Source of the DNA: Planococcus maitriensis
GTDB lineage: Bacteria; Bacillota; Bacilli; Bacillales_A; Planococcaceae
Reading direction: 5' to 3'
Length of the DNA: 64,000 bases
NCBI RefSeq assembly: GCF_003289925.1
Contig: NZ_QLZQ01000001.1
Span: 1,116,001 to 1,180,000, forward strand
Positions within the stretch are counted from its first letter, which is position 1. The number at the start of each line of letters is the position of its first letter. The notes beneath the pieces were generated by a model. It was not told the origin of the DNA. It saw only the letters and a program-made list of their open reading frames with translations, and made no database searches. This document shows, piece after piece, positions 45,673 through 56,006 of the stretch. A program made the position numbers and the translations under genes.

Positions 45673-46977
45673 ATGAGAATGGTGGATTTGATCGAAAAGA
45701 AACGGGACGGCCATGAGCTGTCCACAGAAGAAATCCGTTTTATCGTCTCTGGTTATACGGAGGGCGAAATCGCCGATTATCAGATGAGCTCATTCTTGAT
45801 GGCGGTGTTTTTCCGGGATATGAGTGAGCGTGAACGGGCAGATTTGACCATGGCGATGGTGGAATCAGGCGACCAGATCGATTTGTCTGATATCGAAGGC
45901 ATCAAAGTGGACAAGCATTCAACAGGAGGCGTCGGCGACACGACAACTTTGGTGCTCGGGCCCCTTGTTGCTGCATGCGGTGTGCCGGTCGCGAAAATGA
46001 GCGGCAGAGGACTTGGCCACACCGGCGGGACGATCGACAAGCTCGAAGCGATCGACGGTTTCCATGTGGAGCTGTCTACACAGGATTTCATCCGCCAAGT
46101 CAATGAACACAAATTGGCGGTAATCGGCCAGAGCGGCAATTTGACGCCTGCTGATAAGAAAATGTATTCCTTGCGTGATGTAACAGCTACTGTCAACAGC
46201 ATCCCGCTCATCGCCAGTTCGATCATGAGCAAGAAAATCGCAGCCGGAGCAGATGCTATCGTCCTTGACGTGAAAACAGGCGAAGGCGCATTCATGAAAA
46301 CCGAAGAAGATGCAAAGAAACTGGCGCACGCCATGGTCGGTATCGGCAATGCAACAGGTCGCAAAACGATGGCCATCATTTCGGATATGAGCCAGCCGCT
46401 CGGATATGCGATCGGCAATGCGCTGGAAGTGAAGGAAGCGATTGAAACGCTGCAAGGAAAAGGCCCGGAAGATCTGACGGAGCTATGCCTCGCGCTCGGC
46501 AGCCAGATGGTCGTTGTCGGCGGCAAAGCAGGAACTTTGGAAGAAGCGCGCGCCATGCTAGAAAGCGTCATCAAAGACGACTCTGCATTACAAGCTTTCC
46601 GCCAATTGATCGAAGACCAGGGCGGCAATCCAGCTGTGGTGGATGATCCCACGCTATTGCCGCAAGCGCAATTCGTCACCGAACTTCCTGCAAAGCAAGA
46701 CGGCTATATTTCCTTTATGGAAGCTGATGAAATCGGGACAGCTGCCATGGTGCTCGGCGCGGGCCGCGCAGCGAAGGATTCGGTCATCGATCTGTCGGTC
46801 GGCTTGGTGCTGCACAAGAAAGTCGGCGATTTCGTCAAAAAAGGCGAAGCCTTGGCCACCATCTATTCCAACACACAAGACCTCGCAGAATGCCAGGAAA
46901 TGTTATACAATAGTATCGAGTATTCAAACGAGCCGGTTGAACCGATTCAACTCGTCTCCGCTTTGATCACCGATTAA
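45673..46977 (+). CDS. pdp: Pyrimidine-nucleoside phosphorylase
   Basis: Splits uridine/thymidine to base and pentose 1-phosphate, which DeoB then converts. 434 residues: [21 protein letters not shown] start as in Bacillus Pdp, the phosphate loop [21 protein letters not shown], signature [37 protein letters not shown], and a C-terminal alpha/beta lobe. In Bacillus the neighbour at this place is pupG; here pdp takes the slot. Confidence 0.96.
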   Translation: MRMVDLIEKKRDGHELSTEEIRFIVSGYTEGEIADYQMSSFLMAVFFRDMSERERADLTMAMVESGDQIDLSDIEGIKVDKHSTGGVGDTTTLVLGPLVAACGVPVAKMSGRGLGHTGGTIDKLEAIDGFHVELSTQDFIRQVNEHKLAVIGQSGNLTPADKKMYSLRDVTATVNSIPLIASSIMSKKIAAGADAIVLDVKTGEGAFMKTEEDAKKLAHAMVGIGNATGRKTMAIISDMSQPLGYAIGNALEVKEAIETLQGKGPEDLTELCLALGSQMVVVGGKAGTLEEARAMLESVIKDDSALQAFRQLIEDQGGNPAVVDDPTLLPQAQFVTELPAKQDGYISFMEADEIGTAAMVLGAGRAAKDSVIDLSVGLVLHKKVGDFVKKGEALATIYSNTQDLAECQEMLYNSIEYSNEPVEPIQLVSALITD

Positions 46978-46980
46978 ACG

Positions 46981-47013
46981 AATCTTGCTGGGTCCAGGCC
47001 CGGCAGGATTTTT
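46981..47013 (+). terminator. Intrinsic terminator of deoB-pdp operon
   Basis: Twelve-base stem with two G-U pairs (46981-46992 with 46999-47010) followed by T. Confidence 0.75.
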
Positions 47014-47040
47014 ACTTTACATAGCCCAGGGGGAGTCGAC

Positions 47041-48363
47041 ATGCATCTATACGGGACACAATCAATCAACGAGAAAGGCCATTTGACGATCGGGGGAGTA
47101 GACACGGTAGACCTTGCAGCACAATATGGCACGCCGCTTTTTGTCTATGACATCGCATTATTCCGCGAACGCGCACAAGCGTTCCAGCAAACCTTCCAAA
47201 ACGAACAAGTCGGTTATCAAGTCGCTTATGCCAGCAAAGCTTTCTCCGGCATCGCCATCTACCAAGTCGCGGCACAAGAAGGGCTGTCGCTCGATGTCGT
47301 GTCCGGCGGCGAACTTTACACGGCGATCCAAAGCGGGTACCCGAAAGAGAAAATCCACTTCCATGGCAATAACAAGAGCCAAGCGGAAATCGACATGGCT
47401 TTCGATGAAGAAATCGGCTGCATCGTCGTCGATAATTTCCACGAAATTGATTTATTGAAAAAAACGGCGGAACGGCGCCAGCAGAGAATGAAGATCCTGC
47501 TTCGTGTCACGCCGGGCATTGAAGCCCATACGCATGATTACATCACGACCGGCCAGGAAGATTCAAAATTCGGGTTCGATTTGAACAATGGCCAAGCAGA
47601 TCGCGCTTTCGAGGAAACCCATGCCCATGAATTCCTCGATTTGATTGGCCTCCATTGCCATATCGGGTCGCAGATTTTCGATACTGCCGCGTTCCAGATG
47701 GCTTCCGAAAAGCTGTTGCTGAAAATGGCTGCCTGGCAGCAGAACCATTCCTATACATGCACTGTGCTGAATTTGGGCGGAGGCTTCGGCATCCGCTATA
47801 CAGAAGAAGATGCTCCGCTTGAACCTGCGGTGTATGTGAAAGACATGATCCGTACGGTCAAAACGGCATCCGAAGGGGCCGGGTTCCCAGTCCCGGAGAT
47901 TTGGATCGAGCCGGGCCGTTCATTGATCGGCGACGCTGGCACGACGCTTTACACGGTCGGCTCGACAAAAGATGTGCCGGATACACGGCGCTATGCAGCG
48001 GTCGACGGCGGAATGTCCGACAATATCCGCCCTGCACTGTACGGCGCGAAATACAGTTCATTGCTCGCTAACCGTGCCCAAGAACAGGCAGGGCAAGTGT
48101 ATACGATTGCAGGGAAATGCTGTGAATCCGGCGACAAGCTTATCGAAGAAGCCGAGTTGCCGGAAGTTACTGCCGGGGATATCCTGGCTGTTTTCTGCAC
48201 CGGCGCCTACGGCTATTCCATGGCGAGCAATTACAACCGGATCACCCGCCCGGCAGTCGTTTTTGCGGAAGGCGGCAAGCATCAGCTCGTCATCCGGCGG
48301 GAAAGCTTTGAAGACTTGATCAAAAATGAAGTGGGGTATATGCAGGAGGGGGCTAAGCGTTGA
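47041..48363 (+). CDS. lysA: Diaminopimelate decarboxylase
   Basis: Last step of lysine synthesis. 440 residues, PLP-dependent fold type III: Schiff-base Lys66 in VAYASKAFSG, phosphate-binding glycine loop LNLGGGFGI, EPGRSLIGDAG, and CCESGDKL with the catalytic cysteine near the C-terminus. CCAGGGGGAG precedes the ATG. In Bacillus dacF, spoIIA and spoVA genes separate lysA from the nucleoside genes; here only 64 bases do. A tiny gene overlaps the stop. Confidence 0.97.
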   Translation: MHLYGTQSINEKGHLTIGGVDTVDLAAQYGTPLFVYDIALFRERAQAFQQTFQNEQVGYQVAYASKAFSGIAIYQVAAQEGLSLDVVSGGELYTAIQSGYPKEKIHFHGNNKSQAEIDMAFDEEIGCIVVDNFHEIDLLKKTAERRQQRMKILLRVTPGIEAHTHDYITTGQEDSKFGFDLNNGQADRAFEETHAHEFLDLIGLHCHIGSQIFDTAAFQMASEKLLLKMAAWQQNHSYTCTVLNLGGGFGIRYTEEDAPLEPAVYVKDMIRTVKTASEGAGFPVPEIWIEPGRSLIGDAGTTLYTVGSTKDVPDTRRYAAVDGGMSDNIRPALYGAKYSSLLANRAQEQAGQVYTIAGKCCESGDKLIEEAELPEVTAGDILAVFCTGAYGYSMASNYNRITRPAVVFAEGGKHQLVIRRESFEDLIKNEVGYMQEGAKR

Positions 48364-48464
48364 GAAAACAGAACATCATGCTGTTCCTGTTCGTCCTGGT
48401 GATGGCGTTCGCCTGGGGCATCGCCTATTGGCTGTTCTTTGCGGACAATGTCACGGGCGGCTGA
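48360..48464 (+). CDS. 34-residue membrane peptide coupled to lysA
   Basis: TTG at 48360 overlaps the lysA TGA stop; the frame encodes a basic N-terminus then one transmembrane helix (LFLFVLVMAFAWGIAYWLFF) and a short polar tail. AGGAGGGGG lies about ten bases upstream inside lysA. Coupling, ribosome site and textbook topology support it, but it is short and unique to what I can see, so it is tentative. Confidence 0.5.
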   Translation: MRKQNIMLFLFVLVMAFAWGIAYWLFFADNVTGG

Positions 48465-48523
48465 CCTGGCATAAACTTGAGTTATTGTGGCGTTTATAGT
48501 AGTATGGGTAGAGCTGCTTTTAA

Positions 48524-48884
<361 letters not shown>

Positions 48885-48905
<21 letters not shown>

Positions 48906-48928
48906 TTCTTAAAGGTTCCGCCTTTTTT
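48885..48928. terminator. Bidirectional terminator between ribT and ypuF
   Basis: AAAAAAGGCGG pairs with CCGCCTTTTTT and inner CCTTT with AAAGG around the ribT stop region; A and T runs on the outside serve both convergent genes. Confidence 0.85.
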
Positions 48929-49409
48929 TCTGTTGCCGGAGCGCAATGATTTCGCTTCGGTCGCGCAGCCGGTGCTTATGCATCAGATAATATTCATCAT
49001 GTGCAGGGGCAAGATACTGCTGTCTGCGTTCTTCGATCGCTTGGATCAGGTCTCCCGGCAAGAGCGGAAGGTCGCGGTGTTCGAATGGTTCGCGGTCGGT
49101 GACTCCCTGTATCGATTCGTTCAGGAGCCGGGTCAGTTGCTGATGGTCGAAGCCTTCGGTCCAAATGCCCGCCTCGGCTAGTTTCGGTTTGGCCCGGATA
49201 AGCGAACGGAGCGCACCCGGATAATTGCTGCGGCGCCAATGGTACATGCCCACCGCCAATTGGATCCATCCGGTCAACGGATGTGTCTTGTCTCTCGGTG
49301 CTATTTGCTTCCAATACTCTTCGCCGACTTCATGGCATTCGAAATAATCTTTTTCATCATTGAAGTGAATGATGTACTGAAGGAATAAGGGATGGTTAAG
49401 CGGATGCAT
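48909..49409 (-). CDS. ypuF: DUF309 protein YpuF
   Basis: 166-residue helical protein with the DUF309 pattern FECHEVGEEYWKQ (HxxxEExWK-like), LTGWIQLAVGMYHWRRSNYPGALRSLIRA. ATG at 49409 follows AAAGGAGAT; the frame extends 55 codons further into the scpA start region but without support. In Bacillus ypuF is on the same strand as scpA; here it is divergent from it. Function unknown. Confidence 0.9.
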   Translation of the reverse strand: MHPLNHPLFLQYIIHFNDEKDYFECHEVGEEYWKQIAPRDKTHPLTGWIQLAVGMYHWRRSNYPGALRSLIRAKPKLAEAGIWTEGFDHQQLTRLLNESIQGVTDREPFEHRDLPLLPGDLIQAIEERRQQYLAPAHDEYYLMHKHRLRDRSEIIALRQQKKRRNL

Positions 49410-49471
49410 TTCGATCTCCTTTCTTTTATAATCAGTTATAGCACGAATATGAACAGTCAGGTGGTAGTCGC

Positions 49472-50242
49472 ATGTCTTATGAAGTGAAAGTGGATGCCTT
49501 TGAAGGCCCGCTTGATTTATTATTGCATTTAATCCATCGTTTGGAAATCGATATTTACGATATACCCGTTTCACAAATCACTACACAGTATATGGAGCAT
49601 ATCCGTGCAATGCAAGTGCTCGAACTTAATGAAGCGAGCGAATACTTGGTGATGGCGGCGACCTTGCTGGCAATCAAGAGCAAAACGCTGCTGCCGGTAC
49701 ATGAAGGGGAAATCGATGAAGTCGATTATGAATTCGATGAAGAAGACCCCCGCGATGAGTTGGTGTCGCGGCTGATCGAGTACAAGAAATACAAGGAGGC
49801 GGCCGGCGAACTAAAAAAACTGGAAAATGAGCGGGCGGTGCTTTATTCAAAAGCGCCTGCTGATCTATCGGAACTCCAGCAGCCTGATGCCATGGATTAT
49901 GATGCCAATGCCTACGACATGCTCGGGGCATTCCAGAAGATGCTGCGCCGGAAACAATTGAGGGCACCGCTTTCGACACGTGTCGCACGCCAGGAAGTGT
50001 CCATCAGGGAACAGATGGGCTCGATGGTCGAACGATTGAAATCATTCAAAGGACGGGCAAATTTTTCCGAACTTTTCCCTTCTGATGACCAAGCGGTGCT
50101 CGTCGTTTCGTTTTTGTCCTTGCTTGAATTGATGAAACGGCAAGTGATTATGGTCGAACAGCAAAAGAATTTCACCGAATTGTCGGTGGAACTGAGAAAG
50201 GAAACGTGGCAAGATGAAGAAGAACCTATTGGCCCAAATTGA
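49472..50242 (+). CDS. scpA: Segregation and condensation protein A
   Basis: Kleisin of the SMC-ScpAB complex, 256 residues. N-terminal SMC-neck helix region MSYEVKVDAFEGPLDLLLHLIHRLEIDIYDIPV and C-terminal winged helix (ELFPSDDQAVLVVSFLSLLELMKRQVIMVEQ) that binds the SMC head; acidic linker between. Overlaps scpB by 29 bases. Acts on the nucleoid in chromosome segregation. Confidence 0.97.
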   Translation: MSYEVKVDAFEGPLDLLLHLIHRLEIDIYDIPVSQITTQYMEHIRAMQVLELNEASEYLVMAATLLAIKSKTLLPVHEGEIDEVDYEFDEEDPRDELVSRLIEYKKYKEAAGELKKLENERAVLYSKAPADLSELQQPDAMDYDANAYDMLGAFQKMLRRKQLRAPLSTRVARQEVSIREQMGSMVERLKSFKGRANFSELFPSDDQAVLVVSFLSLLELMKRQVIMVEQQKNFTELSVELRKETWQDEEEPIGPN

Positions 50243-50804
50243 AGCATTGCTTTTTGTCACAGGAGATGACGGCATGAGTTTCAGCCAATTGCAGTTTTTG
50301 ACGGAAGCAGACGCGCAACAAGTGGAGCAGGCGCTGGCGGAATTGAAAACGCGATATAACGATGAATCGGCAGGAGTGACGCTGAAAGAACTGGCAGGCG
50401 TTTATCAATTGGTGACCAAGCCGGAAATGGCGGAAACCATCCAGAAGCTGGTAGAGAATCCCACTCCTCAATCATTGTCGCAAGCTTCGCTTGAAGTGCT
50501 GGCGATCGTGGCGTATAAACAACCGATCACCAGGGTCGAGCTGGAGGATTTGCGCGGCGTGAAAAGCGAAAAAGCGCTGGCCACTCTCGCTGCCAAAGGC
50601 TTGATTCAGGAATGCGGGCGCGCTGAAGGGACGGGCCGTGCCATCTTGTATGGCACGACCGGCGAATTCCTCAATTATTTCGGACTAAAGAACTTGGAGG
50701 AACTGCCTCCGCTGCCTGAAGAGATGGCTGAAGAACCCGAAGAAGACACCGATCTCTTCATGACGAAATTCCAAGAAGCCTTCAAAGAAGAAGTAAATGC
50801 ATAG
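50214..50804 (+). CDS. scpB: Segregation and condensation protein B
   Basis: ScpA-binding dimer subunit, 196 residues with tandem winged helices: IEALLFVTGDDGMSFSQLQFLTEADAQQVEQAL and QASLEVLAIVAYKQPITRVELEDLRGVKSEKALATL, then an acidic C-terminal tail. ATG lies inside scpA. In Bacillus dacB and spmAB follow before rluB; they are absent here. Confidence 0.97.
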   Translation: MKKNLLAQIEALLFVTGDDGMSFSQLQFLTEADAQQVEQALAELKTRYNDESAGVTLKELAGVYQLVTKPEMAETIQKLVENPTPQSLSQASLEVLAIVAYKQPITRVELEDLRGVKSEKALATLAAKGLIQECGRAEGTGRAILYGTTGEFLNYFGLKNLEELPPLPEEMAEEPEEDTDLFMTKFQEAFKEEVNA

Positions 50805-50872
50805 GAGCTTACTGGGAAGACTGGGACGCATCAACAGTCTTCTTTTCTTTTGAGCGATGCGCTTTCTCTTTC

Positions 50873-50897
50873 ACCGGAATTATGCCATAATTCCGGT
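50873..50897. repeat. Palindrome between scpB and rluB
   Basis: Eleven-base arms (50873-50883 and 50887-50897) pair perfectly around GCC with no T run. It could be a weak transcription pause, an mRNA structure or a protein site. Confidence 0.5.
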
Positions 50898-50968
50898 TAG
50901 AAAGACCGCGAAGAACGTGAATCGGCCGCCTATGCAGCCGGTATTTAAACAGATGGGGTGAACAGGAA

Positions 50969-51700
50969 ATGGAAAGATTGCAGAAAGTGATGGCGCATGC
51001 AGGAATTGCATCTAGGCGCAAAGCAGAACAAATGATTCTGGATGGAAAAGTGAAAGTGAACGGAAAGACCGTCAAGGAGTTGGGTGTCAAAGTGACACCG
51101 TCCGATAAAATCGAAGTGGAAGGCGTCCAGATGGAAAAAGAACGCAAAGTATACTTCCTTCTATACAAGCCTCGCGGTGTCATTTCGGCAGTGTCAGATG
51201 ACAAGAACCGCAAGGTCGTGACGGATTTCTTCCCGAACGTCGAAGAGCGGATCTATCCTGTCGGGCGGCTCGACTATGATACATCAGGCTTATTGCTATT
51301 GACAAACGACGGCGAATTCGCCAATAGTTTGACGCACCCGAAATTCGAAATCGACAAGACCTACGTGGCGCGCCTGAAAGGCATTCCATCCAAGGAAGAC
51401 CTCCAGAAGCTGGAGCGGGGGATCAAACTGGAAGACGGCATGACTGCGCCGGCGAAAGTGAAATTATTATCAGCCGATGCGAAGTCCGCAAAAGCGATTG
51501 TCCAGATTACGATCCACGAAGGCCGCAACCGGCAAGTCCGCCGGATGTTCGAAGCGATTGGCTTTCCAGTACAGAAACTGAGCCGTGAACAATTCGCCTT
51601 CTTGACATTGCATAGCTTGAATGCCGGCGAATCGAGAGAGCTAAGCCCTCACGAAGTGAAGCAATTGCGCGTGCTTGCGGATACAGGCAAACGGCGCTAA
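50969..51700 (+). CDS. rluB: 23S rRNA pseudouridine synthase RluB
   Basis: 243 residues: N-terminal S4 RNA-binding domain (MERLQKVMAHAGIASRRKAEQMILDGKVKVNGK) and RsuA-type catalytic domain with Asp102 in PVGRLDYDTSGLLLLTNDGE; C-terminal VRRMFEAIGFPVQKLSREQFAF. Modifies large-subunit rRNA near the peptidyl-transferase centre. AACAGGAA precedes the ATG. Confidence 0.95.
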   Translation: MERLQKVMAHAGIASRRKAEQMILDGKVKVNGKTVKELGVKVTPSDKIEVEGVQMEKERKVYFLLYKPRGVISAVSDDKNRKVVTDFFPNVEERIYPVGRLDYDTSGLLLLTNDGEFANSLTHPKFEIDKTYVARLKGIPSKEDLQKLERGIKLEDGMTAPAKVKLLSADAKSAKAIVQITIHEGRNRQVRRMFEAIGFPVQKLSREQFAFLTLHSLNAGESRELSPHEVKQLRVLADTGKRR

Positions 51701-51746
51701 CGTTCACAAACCCTTCAAAACTGTAGTCAGGCGCCCTTTGAAACTT

Positions 51747-51755
51747 TGCTATAAT
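51747..51755 (+). promoter_or_regulatory. Extended -10 element of the res operon
   Basis: TGC followed by perfect TATAAT, 35 bases before resA; no good -35 at the usual distance, consistent with an extended -10 or an activator-dependent promoter such as ResD. Confidence 0.5.
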
Positions 51756-51789
51756 TGATGTGCATCCAATCCTTCGAAGGAGGATCTTT

Positions 51790-52341
51790 ATGAGTACGGA
51801 GAAAAAAAGAAACAAGAAGAAAAACCGGACGATCATGCGCTCCGTTATTTTGCTGCTATTGGTCGCGGCCATCGGTTACACGATCTACAATAGTGTGACA
51901 GCCGATGAAGTGGAAGTGCTGAAAGTGGGAGACCCGGCACCGGATTTCACCTTGACGGATCTTGACGGGGAAACCCATAAGCTATCCGATTACAAAGGAC
52001 AGGGCGTGTTCCTGAATTTCTGGGGCACATGGTGTGAACCGTGCATCAAGGAAATGCCCGCAATGGCTAACCAGTACGAAGTATATGAAGATCAAGGCGT
52101 CCAGATCCTTGCGGTGAATATTGCGCAATCGAATTTTGAAGTAGAGACGTTCGCGCGTCAATACGGCCTCAATTTCCCGATTGTCATCGACCGCGATAAA
52201 AGCGTCATGACTGCATATAATATCCGTCCGCTTCCAACGACCATGCTGGTGAATCCGCAAGGCGAAATCCAGCGCATCGTGACCGGTGAAATGACAGAGC
52301 AGGATATCGCAGGTTTTATGGAAGAAATCAAACCTGAATAA
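51790..52341 (+). CDS. resA: Thiol-disulfide oxidoreductase ResA
   Basis: Membrane-anchored extracytoplasmic thioredoxin that reduces apocytochrome c. 183 residues: basic N-terminus, signal-anchor (about 18-36), thioredoxin fold with active site C82-E-P-C85 (WGTWCEPC) and cis-Pro region PLPTTMLV. ATG at 51790 follows GAAGGAGG. First gene of resABCDE. Confidence 0.96.
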   Translation: MSTEKKRNKKKNRTIMRSVILLLLVAAIGYTIYNSVTADEVEVLKVGDPAPDFTLTDLDGETHKLSDYKGQGVFLNFWGTWCEPCIKEMPAMANQYEVYEDQGVQILAVNIAQSNFEVETFARQYGLNFPIVIDRDKSVMTAYNIRPLPTTMLVNPQGEIQRIVTGEMTEQDIAGFMEEIKPE

Positions 52342-52354
52342 GGAGATTTTTGGG

Positions 52355-54007
52355 ATGGACAAATTGATTTGCAAATGCGGCCATGAAAACCCGCCAGGCA
52401 CAATTCTCTGTGAATCGTGCGGCCGGCCGCTCAATGAACAAGAACAAAGTAAAAAGTTGGCAGACATGCGCTATGAAGGAACGGCAAGGCGTTCCCAGAC
52501 GTATAACAAATCGATTATCGACAAAATTTGGAATTTCTTTTCCAGCGTTAAAATAGGCGTCGGAATCATCGTCGTCTTATTGGTCGCAGCCGCTGTCGGA
52601 ACGATCCTGCCTCAGAAACAATATGTGCCCGCCGCGACGGATGCGGACATCGAAGCTTATTATACCGATATTTACGGATCTGTCGGGACTGTGTATCATG
52701 CGCTTGGCTTCCATGACCTATATAATTCCTTCTGGTTTATCGGGCTTGTCGGTATGCTGGCAATCTCGCTGATCATCGCGAGCCTTGACCGATTTGTGCC
52801 GCTCTATAAATCATTGAAAAACCAGCGGGTGCTGCGCCACTCCAGCTTCATGCGCAAACAGCGCATCCTGGCGGAAGGCCCGGGGGAAGCGGATACGCTC
52901 AAAAAAGCAGAAGAGAAATTAGCCGAATTGAAATATAAGGTGTCGACCGATAAAAACGGCTTGCTTGCTGAAAAAGGCCGTTTTTCGCGGTGGGGCCCTT
53001 ATATTAACCACATCGGGTTGATCATTTTCCTATTCGGGGTCATGCTGCGCATGATGCCTGGTTTCTATGTCGACGAAACGCTGTGGATCCGTGAAGGCGA
53101 GACGCGTGCGATCCCGGATGCCCCCGGCTATGTGCTAGAGAGCAAGGGGTTTACTTTGGAAACCTACACAGGTGAAGGCGAAGAAGAGAAATTCGGTGAA
53201 GCGATCGACCGCGTCGGAACGGTAGCGAAAAATTACCAGACGGATGTCGTGCTCTACAAAATTCCTGAGGGTGCATTGCCAGGCGATACAGCCGATATGG
53301 AAGTGGTTGAAGAACACGCCATCCGCGTCAACCAGCCGTTCAAATTCGATGGCTACGCTTTATATCAGATGGATTTCCAGCAGGACGAGCTAAAAACGAT
53401 GAGTTTTGCGCTTCAGAATAAGGAAACAGGTGAAAGCCGCGGAGACTTGACGATCGATTTGGTAAATCCGGAAACCACTTACGAACTTGAAGACGGCTCG
53501 GTTGTGGAATTGCTCGGCTACTATCCTGATTTTTCAGGTTTTGAAAACGGTGAACCGCAAACAGCGACACCGCTGCCGAAAAATCCCGGCTTCCTCGTGA
53601 AAATGACGACTCCGGATACACCGGATGGCGAAACGAGTTTCATCACCATCCAGAACACCGTCGAACCACTCGGCGATAACGAATACAAACTTGCCTTCCA
53701 GGGGGTCGAAACCCGTGATGCGTCAGGCTTGACGGTGCGAAAAGACCGCACCTTGCCGATACTCGGGCTCGGGGGCTTGATCTTCATGATCGGCGTGGCA
53801 CAAGGCATGTACTTCAACCACCGCCGCTTCTGGATCCAGCAGCAGGCAGATGGCAGCATCTTGCTTGCGGGCCATACAAACAAGAACTGGTTCGGACTTA
53901 AGAAAGACCTGGACCAGGTGACTGAACACGCTTCTCTTCCGGCATATCGCGACCAACAGGAAGACATGGAAGCACAGGAGAAAGGGGAAGGTGAACAATT
54001 GACATGA
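52355..54007 (+). CDS. resB: Cytochrome c biogenesis protein ResB
   Basis: System II cytochrome c maturation, heme delivery across the membrane with ResC. 550 residues with an N-terminal four-cysteine zinc-ribbon-like motif ([21 protein letters not shown]), four transmembrane helices and a large external domain (about 230-480). The zinc-ribbon start is also present in Bacillus ResB. ATG has AAGGAGAT upstream; overlaps resC by four bases. Confidence 0.96.
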   Translation: MDKLICKCGHENPPGTILCESCGRPLNEQEQSKKLADMRYEGTARRSQTYNKSIIDKIWNFFSSVKIGVGIIVVLLVAAAVGTILPQKQYVPAATDADIEAYYTDIYGSVGTVYHALGFHDLYNSFWFIGLVGMLAISLIIASLDRFVPLYKSLKNQRVLRHSSFMRKQRILAEGPGEADTLKKAEEKLAELKYKVSTDKNGLLAEKGRFSRWGPYINHIGLIIFLFGVMLRMMPGFYVDETLWIREGETRAIPDAPGYVLESKGFTLETYTGEGEEEKFGEAIDRVGTVAKNYQTDVVLYKIPEGALPGDTADMEVVEEHAIRVNQPFKFDGYALYQMDFQQDELKTMSFALQNKETGESRGDLTIDLVNPETTYELEDGSVVELLGYYPDFSGFENGEPQTATPLPKNPGFLVKMTTPDTPDGETSFITIQNTVEPLGDNEYKLAFQGVETRDASGLTVRKDRTLPILGLGGLIFMIGVAQGMYFNHRRFWIQQQADGSILLAGHTNKNWFGLKKDLDQVTEHASLPAYRDQQEDMEAQEKGEGEQLT

Positions 54008-55188
54008 CACTAGCCGATATCAGTTCCAATCTATTATACGCTGCCTTCATCGCCTACCTGATCGCGACATTTGTATTCGGTGGGGCCGTTAAAGGCAATA
54101 AAAAAGGCACCTACAAATCTGAACAGCGCTGGGGCAAAGTTGCCATCACCATTACGGTCATCGGCTTCCTTGCGCAATTAGGCTATTTCATCACGCGGTG
54201 GATGGTCACTGGCCATGCGCCGATCAGTAATATGTTCGAATTCACGACAGCATTCGGAATGACGCTTGTCGGCGGATTCATTATCATCTATGCATTATAT
54301 AAAACCGCAGTGCTCGGGATGATCGTCTTGCCGATCGCGTTATTGATCATTGCTTATGCAAGCATGTTCCCGAGTGAAGTGAGCCCGCTGATTCCAGCGC
54401 TTCAGACGAATTGGCTGGCAATCCATGTCATCACGGTCGTCGTCGCGGAAGGGATTCTTGCGATCAGTGCGGCGGCAGGTTTGATTTATCTGCTCAAAGT
54501 CGTCGATCAAAAGAAAAAAACGAAGCAGCGCTTCTGGCTCGAAGCCATCATGTATTCGCTCGTCCTGGTCCTTGGTTTTGTGGTGACCAGCACATTCTTT
54601 ACCTTGACGAATTATGAGGCGGATTTCGCTTATGTCAATAAAGACGGCCAACCTTCAGAAATCACTTACAATATGCCGGCAATATTCGGCATGAACGAAT
54701 TCGAAGCAATGACAGACGGGGCGTTTACGCCGCTAGTGGAAATGCCGCCGATTGTCCACGCCGGAAAATTGACGACCGTGTTCTGGTCGGTCATGGTCGG
54801 GACCGTGCTGTACGCATTGATCCGGCTGGTCTTCCGCAAACGGATTTCCGAAATGCTGCAGCCGTTTACGAAAAACGTCAATCTGCAGCTCATGGATGAA
54901 ATCAATTACCGGTCGATCATCATCGGCTTCCCCATTTTCTCTCTAGGGGCTTTGATCTTCGCCATGATCTGGGCGCAAATCGCATGGTCGCGCTTCTGGG
55001 GCTGGGACCCGAAAGAAGTATGGGCGCTCGTTACATTCTTGTTCTACGCAGCGTATTTGCACTTGCGGCTTGGCAGAGGCTGGGCAGGCGAAAAGTCTGC
55101 TTGGCTTGCGGTCATCGGTTTTGTCATCATCATGTTCAACTTGGTGGCAGTCAACTTGATTATTGCCGGACTGCATTCATACGCTTGA
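54004..55188 (+). CDS. resC: Cytochrome c biogenesis protein ResC (CcsA)
   Basis: 394-residue polytopic heme-handling protein. The WWD-type tryptophan-rich motif [28 protein letters not shown] near the C-terminus binds heme together with flanking histidines (THIRWMVTGH-like [22 protein letters not shown]). Last of the resABC set, then a terminator before resD. Confidence 0.96.
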   Translation: MTLADISSNLLYAAFIAYLIATFVFGGAVKGNKKGTYKSEQRWGKVAITITVIGFLAQLGYFITRWMVTGHAPISNMFEFTTAFGMTLVGGFIIIYALYKTAVLGMIVLPIALLIIAYASMFPSEVSPLIPALQTNWLAIHVITVVVAEGILAISAAAGLIYLLKVVDQKKKTKQRFWLEAIMYSLVLVLGFVVTSTFFTLTNYEADFAYVNKDGQPSEITYNMPAIFGMNEFEAMTDGAFTPLVEMPPIVHAGKLTTVFWSVMVGTVLYALIRLVFRKRISEMLQPFTKNVNLQLMDEINYRSIIIGFPIFSLGALIFAMIWAQIAWSRFWGWDPKEVWALVTFLFYAAYLHLRLGRGWAGEKSAWLAVIGFVIIMFNLVAVNLIIAGLHSYA

Positions 55189-55191
55189 CGC

Positions 55192-55230
55192 CGAAAGCCT
55201 TTTCCTTTCACGGAAAAGGCTTTTCGTTTA
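55192..55230 (+). terminator. Terminator between resC and resD
   Basis: Fourteen-base stem with one bulged A (55192-55205 with 55212-55226) and a weak T run, so partial readthrough into resDE is likely. Confidence 0.7.
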
Positions 55231-55289
55231 TTTTTGGAACCCTTATCGGTACAATGAAAGGTATAGAGACGAAAGTTGGAGGGATTAGG

Positions 55290-56006
55290 ATGTCTGAAGA
55301 AATTACAATTCTTGTAGTGGATGATGAAGAGAGGATCCGCCGCCTGTTGAAGATGTATCTCGAGCGTGAAGGATATATAGTCGAAGAAGCTGAAAACGGC
55401 GTGGAAGCATTGGAAAAAGCGATGGAGACGGATTACCATTGCATCCTGCTCGATCTCATGATGCCTGAAAAAGACGGCATCGAAGTGGCAACTGAACTTC
55501 GTGAGACGAAAATGACGCCGATCATCATGCTGACGGCTAAAGGCGAGGAAGCGAACCGTGTGGAAGGGTTCGAATCCGGGGCGGATGATTATATCGTCAA
55601 GCCATTCAGCCCGCGGGAAGTGGTGTTGCGCGTGAAAGCGATTTTACGCCGCTCATCTGCGTATTCGCCTTCTACGAGTTCGACTGTCTCGAAAGACTTG
55701 GTCGTGTTTCCGCATCTGACGATCGACCACGACGCGCACCGCGTAACGGCAGACGGCGTGGAAGTGAACCTGACCCCGAAAGAATATGAACTTCTGTATT
55801 TCCTGGCCAAATCCCCGGACAAGGTGTTCGACCGGGAGCATCTGCTCAAAGAAGTATGGCATTATGACTTTTTCGGCGATTTGCGTACCGTGGATACCCA
55901 CGTCAAACGCTTGCGTGAAAAATTGAACCGCGTGTCGGAATCCGCCGCTAAAATGATCGTCACCGTATGGGGTGTCGGATACAAATTCGAGGTCGGCAAT
56001 GAATAG
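55290..56006 (+). CDS. resD: Response regulator ResD (OmpR family)
   Basis: 238 residues: receiver domain with acidic pocket D11-D12, phospho-acceptor D55 (LLDLMMP), T82 and K104 (YIVKPFSP), and OmpR-type winged helix (LTPKEYELLYFLAKSPDKVFDREHLLKEVWHYDFFGDLRTVDTHVKRLREKL). Controls respiration genes in low oxygen in Bacillus. ATG at 55290 follows GGAGGG; overlaps resE by eight bases. Confidence 0.96.
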   Translation: MSEEITILVVDDEERIRRLLKMYLEREGYIVEEAENGVEALEKAMETDYHCILLDLMMPEKDGIEVATELRETKMTPIIMLTAKGEEANRVEGFESGADDYIVKPFSPREVVLRVKAILRRSSAYSPSTSSTVSKDLVVFPHLTIDHDAHRVTADGVEVNLTPKEYELLYFLAKSPDKVFDREHLLKEVWHYDFFGDLRTVDTHVKRLREKLNRVSESAAKMIVTVWGVGYKFEVGNE

